Shown piece after piece: positions 62,863 to 64,000 of a DNA stretch of 64,000 nucleotides; the first letter of the stretch is position 1, and each line of letters begins with the position of its first letter. The notes beneath the pieces were generated by a model. That model ran no database searches and was not told where the DNA came from. It saw only the letters and a program-made list of their open reading frames with translations. The DNA lies in assembly GCF_030347965.1 (NCBI RefSeq), contig NZ_JAQIBD010000002.1, positions 372,001 to 436,000 on the forward strand, given 5' to 3'. The stretch comes from Sulfurovum zhangzhouensis. GTDB taxonomy: Bacteria > Campylobacterota > Campylobacteria > Campylobacterales > Sulfurovaceae. The position numbers and the translations under genes were made by a program.

Positions 62863-64000
62863 GTGAAACAAATCACGGTAGCATTGGCAGGACAGCCAAA
62901 TGTAGGGAAGTCATCTCTTATCAATGCCATTTCCAATGCCAAACTAAAAGTAGGAAACTTCTCAGGTGTTACGGTCGATAAGACTGAAGTAGTATTTACT
63001 ATTTGTGATGATGTCTCTTGTGAGAATTATGAGACACATATCATCGACCTTCCCGGGGCATATTCATTAACAGAATATACGATCGAAGAAAAAGTTACCA
63101 AGAGTTTTTTACAAAGTGATGAGTATGATATTATCGTCAATGTAGTCGACTCTACCAATCTCCAGAGAAATCTTATCTTTACTACACAACTACTTGAAAC
63201 AGGCAAAAAGGTAATCGTCGCACTGAATATGAGTGATGAAGCCAGAGACGAAGGTATTGAGATCGATGAAAACCAGCTCTCTAAAATCCTTGGAGTACCA
63301 TGCATCAAAACAGCCGCGTCTACCGGTGAGGGGATTGATAAGCTCAAAGAAGTTATTGTAGAAGTCTATAATCAAAAAGAAACGACTGCTAAAATAATCT
63401 ATTCTGATCCGATTGAAGAAGAGATCAGACATATTGTGAGTTTTCTTAAAGAGAAAAACTACAGATCAGAACTTCCCTATAGACACCTTGCGGTAAAACT
63501 TATTCAAGAAGATGAAGAGATGTATAAAAAAATGCATGATGAACCGATCTGGATTGAAATGTTACCGCTTGTACGCGATGCATTGGGTCATCTTTACCTA
63601 CACCACAATACAAAGGACCTTAAAGAGATCTTTGATGACGAACATTTTGCCTTTGCAAAAGGTGCAAAGATGGAGGTAATGTCTACAAAAAGTATGAAGG
63701 CAAAGAACCTTACACAAAAGATCGACAATCTTCTTATCAACAAGTTTTTGGGTATTCCCCTCTTCTTGTTTTTTATGTGGGTGCTTTTCCAGCTTACTTT
63801 TGAACTTGGTTCGATTCCAATGGACTATATCGATGCTGCCTTTTCTTGGATGGGGGATCAAGCTAAATCAACCCTTGGTGAAGGACAACTAGGTTCATTG
63901 ATAGGTGATGGTATAGTAGCCGGTGTGGGTGCAGTAATTATGTTCCTTCCTAATATCGTTATCCTTTTTATCGGTATCGCACTGCTAGAAACTACAGGAT
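62863..64000 (+). CDS. feoB: Ferrous iron transporter FeoB, 3' end missing
   Basis: The first ~379 residues of FeoB. The G domain shows G1 GQPNVGKSS, G3 DLPGAYSL and G4 NMSD, followed by the helical GDI domain and the first membrane helices (IPLFLFFMWVLFQLTF). The start is GTG 62863, with AAGGA seven bases before it. It imports Fe(II) across the inner membrane in a GTP-dependent way. Two Fur boxes lie upstream. No feoA gene is visible in front of it. The gene runs off the right edge. Confidence 0.96.
   Translation, partial: MKQITVALAGQPNVGKSSLINAISNAKLKVGNFSGVTVDKTEVVFTICDDVSCENYETHIIDLPGAYSLTEYTIEEKVTKSFLQSDEYDIIVNVVDSTNLQRNLIFTTQLLETGKKVIVALNMSDEARDEGIEIDENQLSKILGVPCIKTAASTGEGIDKLKEVIVEVYNQKETTAKIIYSDPIEEEIRHIVSFLKEKNYRSELPYRHLAVKLIQEDEEMYKKMHDEPIWIEMLPLVRDALGHLYLHHNTKDLKEIFDDEHFAFAKGAKMEVMSTKSMKAKNLTQKIDNLLINKFLGIPLFLFFMWVLFQLTFELGSIPMDYIDAAFSWMGDQAKSTLGEGQLGSLIGDGIVAGVGAVIMFLPNIVILFIGIALLETTG

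Overview
This window reads as the chromosome of a Campylobacterota (epsilonproteobacterial) bacterium, probably close to Sulfurovum or Sulfurimonas. The evidence is the short divergent RecO, a cysS-msbA-pyrD-M16 peptidase-dapA-SDR-pgsA gene order that I recall from Campylobacter, the CetB-like single-PAS proteins, the AT-rich intergenic DNA and the many small periplasmic cytochromes. I saw no rRNA, tRNA, CRISPR array, insertion sequence or prophage.

Layout. Positions 1-13170 hold housekeeping genes: tgt (cut by the left edge), a Na/Pi cotransporter, a CYTH-CHAD protein, a haem-binding protein, a minus-strand thiE-accD-inositol-phosphatase run, gltB, recO with an apparent ATT start, a PhnA-type zinc protein and a periplasmic thioredoxin. 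Positions 13293-26920 are one minus-strand guanidine operon of 13 genes. Positions 27030-31028 hold fructosamine kinase, a MoxR ATPase and a fused TRAP permease. Positions 31213-33400 hold two tandem PAS genes with repeated leader DNA. Positions 33412-41720 are cell-envelope genes (murF, an L,D-transpeptidase, an NlpC/P60 hydrolase, a BaiN-like flavoprotein) and small unknowns. Positions 41865-47291 form a unit with a nine-haem lipoprotein, a two-component system, an acidic repeat protein and an outer-membrane protein. Positions 47300-59481 are again housekeeping (ruvA, murJ, cysS, msbA, pyrD, dapA, a FabL-like reductase, pgsA). Positions 59600-64000 hold two tandem porins and feoB, which is cut by the right edge, with palindromic operator-like sites.

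The outstanding feature is the guanidine operon. It appears to carry three guanidine riboswitches on one transcript: a guanidine-I (ykkC) aptamer at the head, and a guanidine-II (mini-ykkC) element directly before each of the two enzymatic blocks, cgdAB and the biotin-dependent carboxylase. The genes give a full route. An ABC importer brings in the substrate, the carboxylase makes carboxyguanidine, CgdAB deiminates it to allophanate, and an allophanate hydrolase split into two genes releases ammonia. A Gdx-type SMR exporter and an EamA exporter lie at the distal end, and gltB nearby could assimilate the ammonia. Embedded in the operon are a three-His-box membrane desaturase/hydroxylase, a lactonase-type metallo-beta-lactamase-fold enzyme and a sugar-phosphate-isomerase-like barrel. 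The basic guanidine pathway does not need them, so they are the best candidates for undescribed chemistry, perhaps converting a substituted guanidine.
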